Shown here piece by piece: positions 63,993-64,000 of a stretch of DNA of 64,000 nt. Source of the DNA: Streptomyces hyaluromycini (GTDB lineage Bacteria > Actinomycetota > Actinomycetes > Streptomycetales > Streptomycetaceae); NCBI RefSeq assembly GCF_002217755.1, contig NZ_BCFL01000024.1, positions 365,752 to 429,751 of the forward strand, given 5' to 3'. Position 1 is the first letter of the stretch, and every line of letters starts with the position of its first letter. The notes beneath the pieces are model-generated. The model saw only the letters and a program-made list of their open reading frames with translations, was not told where the DNA came from and ran no database searches. The position numbers and the translations under genes were made by a program.

Positions 63993-64000
63993 CAATATTT

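Overview
This window is high-GC actinobacterial chromosome and almost certainly comes from a Streptomyces. It carries gluABCD with a divergent two-component pair, recA-recX, ftsK, rimO-pgsA-cinA-clgR, a Dps gene and an osaC/osaA/osaB osmoadaptation block in the order I remember from S. coelicolor. The left end looks accessory and catabolic; from about 16.4 kb rightwards the content looks like conserved core chromosome. All gene names rest on sequence recognition, without database searches.

Left arm (1-16.4 kb). A partial NarL-type sensor kinase and a small BamE-like protein are followed by the lower meta-cleavage pathway (hydratase, acylating acetaldehyde dehydrogenase, hydroxyoxovalerate aldolase). 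That operon is divergent from an IclR regulator, with a 19-bp palindrome between them. Next comes a gentisate operon (ring hydroxylase, mycothiol-type maleylpyruvate isomerase, fumarylpyruvate hydrolase, gentisate dioxygenase) divergent from a second IclR regulator. Then comes a cobalamin-riboswitch remnant fused by deletion to a frameshifted metE fragment. After it lie a histidine-phosphatase-fold protein lacking both catalytic histidines, a DUF6204-like protein, a large lipoprotein behind a long inverted repeat, a MazG-like pyrophosphohydrolase and a TAXI-type binding protein.

Middle (16.4-38.4 kb). The gluK/gluR kinase and regulator are divergent from the gluABCD glutamate ABC transporter. 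They are followed by an FAD monooxygenase, a cysteine dioxygenase plus rhodanese operon preceded by an unannotated Cys-rich leader peptide, an orphan sugar-type binding protein, peptidase E and recX/recA. Next are a small protein / polyprenyl synthase / latex-clearing-like oxygenase operon, membrane proteins, an AI-2E-type transporter, a DUF3046 gene, a terpenoid-toroid-like protein, and an AraC-azlC-azlD operon.

Right arm (38.4-64 kb). The helicase Lhr and a Nei-type glycosylase are followed by an SDR, Dps, ClgR, CinA, PgsA, RimO, a RodZ-like protein and FtsK. The osmoadaptation group follows: response regulator OsaB, the 1818-residue multi-HAMP hybrid kinase OsaA and the divergent multidomain phosphatase/kinase OsaC. 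The window ends with tRNA-Thr(GGT), a DegT-like protein without its PLP lysine region, and a strong terminator.

The most notable pattern is regulatory. Five genes (recA, the mazG-like gene, the AI-2E transporter, lhr, rimO) carry a RecA-NDp/PafBC-type DNA-damage promoter. In four of them the start codon lies 6-7 nt after the -10 element, which predicts leaderless, damage-inducible transcripts. Other strong leads are the cysteine leader peptide, the decayed B12-controlled metE, and the possible polyprenyl synthase/oxygenase pathway.
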